Origin: DAMCZI01 sp032095175
Lineage (GTDB): Bacteria > Bacillota > Clostridia > Clostridiales > Caloramatoraceae
Assembly (NCBI GenBank): GCA_032095175.1
Contig: DAMCZI010000070.1
Span: 1-15,861, forward strand
Direction: 5' to 3'
DNA: 15,861 bases
A program made the translations under genes and the position numbers. Below, piece by piece: positions 14,904 to 15,861 of this stretch. The number at the start of each line of letters is the position of its first letter. Position 1 is the stretch's first letter. A model generated the notes under the pieces. It was given only the letters and a program-made list of their open reading frames with translations, was not told where the DNA came from and searched no databases.

Positions 14904-14951
14904 ATAATCGCGTTCAAAAAATAAGGGCGATTATAATATAATCATGATTAT
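14904..14951. promoter_or_regulatory. Cluster of GATTAT half-sites: probable operator before grdI
   Basis: Four copies of the half-site GATTAT/ATAATC lie in 48 bp: ATAATC 14904-14909, GATTAT 14929-14934, ATAATC 14938-14943, GATTAT 14946-14951. They build a perfect 15-base palindrome, GATTATAATATAATC (14929-14943), and an overlapping perfect 14-bp one, ATAATCATGATTAT (14938-14951). The outer pair forms ATAATCG...CGATTAT. A minus-strand TATAAT (14930-14935) falls inside, so a bound regulator would cover the likely grdI -10; I see no good -35 for it. TetR-family regulators commonly bind such sites in a divergent spacer. Confidence 0.55.
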
Positions 14952-15050
14952 TTTTGATAGTTATTATGAATATCTTATATTAATATTTGTAATAGTCATT
15001 AAATATATTATTTGTTTTTGAAATATATCCATAATTTTAAAACCATAACA

Positions 15051-15068
15051 GTTGTGATATAATACAAC
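15051..15068 (+). promoter_or_regulatory. Extended -10 promoter and overlapping palindrome of the TetR-type gene
   Basis: TGATATAAT (15055-15063) is an extended -10, which would offset the poor -35 (TTTTAA). It sits inside the imperfect palindrome GTTGTGATATAATACAAC (7 of 9 pairs). A protein bound here would block the promoter, so it is a candidate autoregulatory site; its sequence differs from the GATTAT cluster. Confidence 0.5.
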
Positions 15069-15095
15069 AGGATAGTAATAAAAAATGGTATAGAT

Positions 15096-15100
15096 GGTGG
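15096..15100 (+). promoter_or_regulatory. Ribosome binding site deciding the regulator start
   Basis: GGTGG lies 5 bases before ATG 15106. The earlier in-frame ATG 15094 has no purine-rich site in front and includes this GGTGG in its own coding sequence. Confidence 0.6.
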
Positions 15101-15105
15101 TTAAT

Positions 15106-15771
15106 ATGGAGAATAAAGAAATTCAAAAAAAACGTATGTTAAGTTATTTCCTTGAGGCAACAAACAAGATAATTGATGAGGAAGGTATTGATGGGGTAAC
15201 TATTAGAAGAGTTGCCAGCATGGCTGGATATAATAGTGCTACACTTTATAACTATTTTAAAAATTTGAAGCATCTTATTTTCTTTGCTTCTATGAAATAT
15301 CTTAAGGACTATGCACAAAACTTATATAGCTATACAAAAGACTCAAAAAATTCAATTGAAAAGTATCTTAATGTTTGGAAATGCTTTAGCTATTACTCCT
15401 ACCAAAGACCAGAGATATATAATCTTATTTTCTTTGGAGAATTTTCACACTCAACAATAAATGATTCTATGAAAACATACTATTCAATATTCCCAGAGGA
15501 GTTAGGAGAAGAGTCAAAGCAGTTTTTGCCAATGCTTTTAGAAGATAATATACACCTTAGGGATTATAAACTTTTGAAGGCTGCAGTGGAGGATGGCTTT
15601 ATAAAAGAAGATGACATAAGGGATATAAATGAAATGAATGTACTCATTTATCAAGGAATGCTGTCAAGAATGATAAATAAGAAAAATTCATACACTGTTG
15701 AAGAAGCAGTTGAAAAAACAATGAGATATGTTGAAAGAACATTAAAGGCATTTGAAATTAATAAATACTAA
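15106..15771 (+). CDS. TetR/AcrR-family transcriptional regulator
   Basis: DNA-binding regulator of 221 residues, divergent from grdI. The N-terminal TetR helix-turn-helix is clear: IIDEEGIDGVTIRRVASMAGYN (22-43) then SATLYNYFKNLKHLIFFA (44-61), with the usual TLYNYFKNL recognition helix. The remaining 160 residues are helical and form the ligand/dimer domain, which I cannot assign to a substrate. Its position across a 294-bp spacer with palindromic sites suggests it controls the betaine reductase unit and perhaps itself; betaine or a breakdown product would be the natural signal, but this is inference. The stop codon is followed 4 bases later by copy 2 of the palindromic repeat. Confidence 0.9.
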   Translation: MENKEIQKKRMLSYFLEATNKIIDEEGIDGVTIRRVASMAGYNSATLYNYFKNLKHLIFFASMKYLKDYAQNLYSYTKDSKNSIEKYLNVWKCFSYYSYQRPEIYNLIFFGEFSHSTINDSMKTYYSIFPEELGEESKQFLPMLLEDNIHLRDYKLLKAAVEDGFIKEDDIRDINEMNVLIYQGMLSRMINKKNSYTVEEAVEKTMRYVERTLKAFEINKY

Positions 15772-15775
15772 ACAT

Positions 15776-15861
15776 AAATCAAAAATTCTATTACATTTTG
15801 TTTTTTTAAACATCCTAAGGTCGAACCAATACCGTAGGGCTGTTTAAAAAGACAAAATGTA
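15776..15861 (-). repeat. Palindromic repeat unit, copy 2 (inverted, reaches the window edge)
   Basis: The same 21-base arms (15792-15812 and 15841-15861) surround a 28-base core (15813-15840). The core is the reverse complement of copy 1 with 26 of 28 matches. The left flank AAATCAAAAATTCTAT (15776-15791) is the exact reverse complement of the copy 1 right flank. The hairpin begins at the end of the TetR-type gene and could serve as its transcription terminator. The window stops exactly at the end of the right arm, so the outer flank is unseen. Confidence 0.85.

Noticed and set aside
1..15861. CRISPR arrays, tRNA genes, rRNA genes or insertion sequences with transposase
   Set aside because: No regularly spaced direct repeats, no tRNA cloverleaf with a GTTCGANTC arm and no transposase motifs were found; the only repeats are the palindromic units described.

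Overview
The window looks like a chromosomal segment of a spore-forming, amino-acid-fermenting Clostridium-type Firmicute. The grounds are very low G+C in genes and spacers, strong AGGAGG-type ribosome sites, a GerA-family spore germinant receptor operon, a guanine riboswitch in front of xpt, and a selenoprotein B of the clostridial glycine/betaine/sarcosine reductase family. I cannot fix the species from sequence alone.

Layout. Bases 1-220 hold no gene but are clearly richer in G+C (about 43% by hand count) than the spacers around them and are full of short stems: probably a structured RNA I cannot name, more likely on the minus strand. Then come glnS (334-1998, +) with a strong terminator, and a short tail-less ssb-type gene (2131-2463, +). 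Convergent to these is xpt (2586-3158, -), whose leader holds a complete guanine riboswitch (promoter, aptamer, antiterminator, terminator). Between xpt and topB lies a 260-bp nest of inverted repeats (3400-3658). topB (3664-6162, -) encodes topoisomerase III with two zinc ribbons.

From 6400 to 10453 (+) runs a four-gene germinant receptor operon: A subunit, lipoprotein C subunit, a 71-residue two-helix membrane protein of D-subunit type, and B subunit (TTG start). A bidirectional terminator separates it from the convergent betaine block.

Betaine block (10566-15771). Read on the minus strand: grdI-type proprotein, grdH-type selenoprotein with an in-frame UGA codon and a SECIS-like hairpin just after it, and a BCCT-family transporter. 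A divergent TetR-family regulator sits upstream, with palindromic operator candidates in the shared spacer. The likely scheme is that BCCT imports glycine betaine, GrdI/GrdH carry out the substrate-specific step of betaine reductase, and the regulator controls the unit. The shared parts (selenoprotein A, protein C, thioredoxin system, Sec machinery) are not in the window and must be supplied elsewhere.

Two copies of one small palindromic repeat, 82/86 identical in inverted orientation, lie at 3503-3604 and 15776-15861, each just past the 3' end of a gene (topB and the regulator). They bracket about 12.2 kb containing topB, the ger operon and the betaine block. The unnamed RNA and this repeat family are the parts least explained by known annotation.
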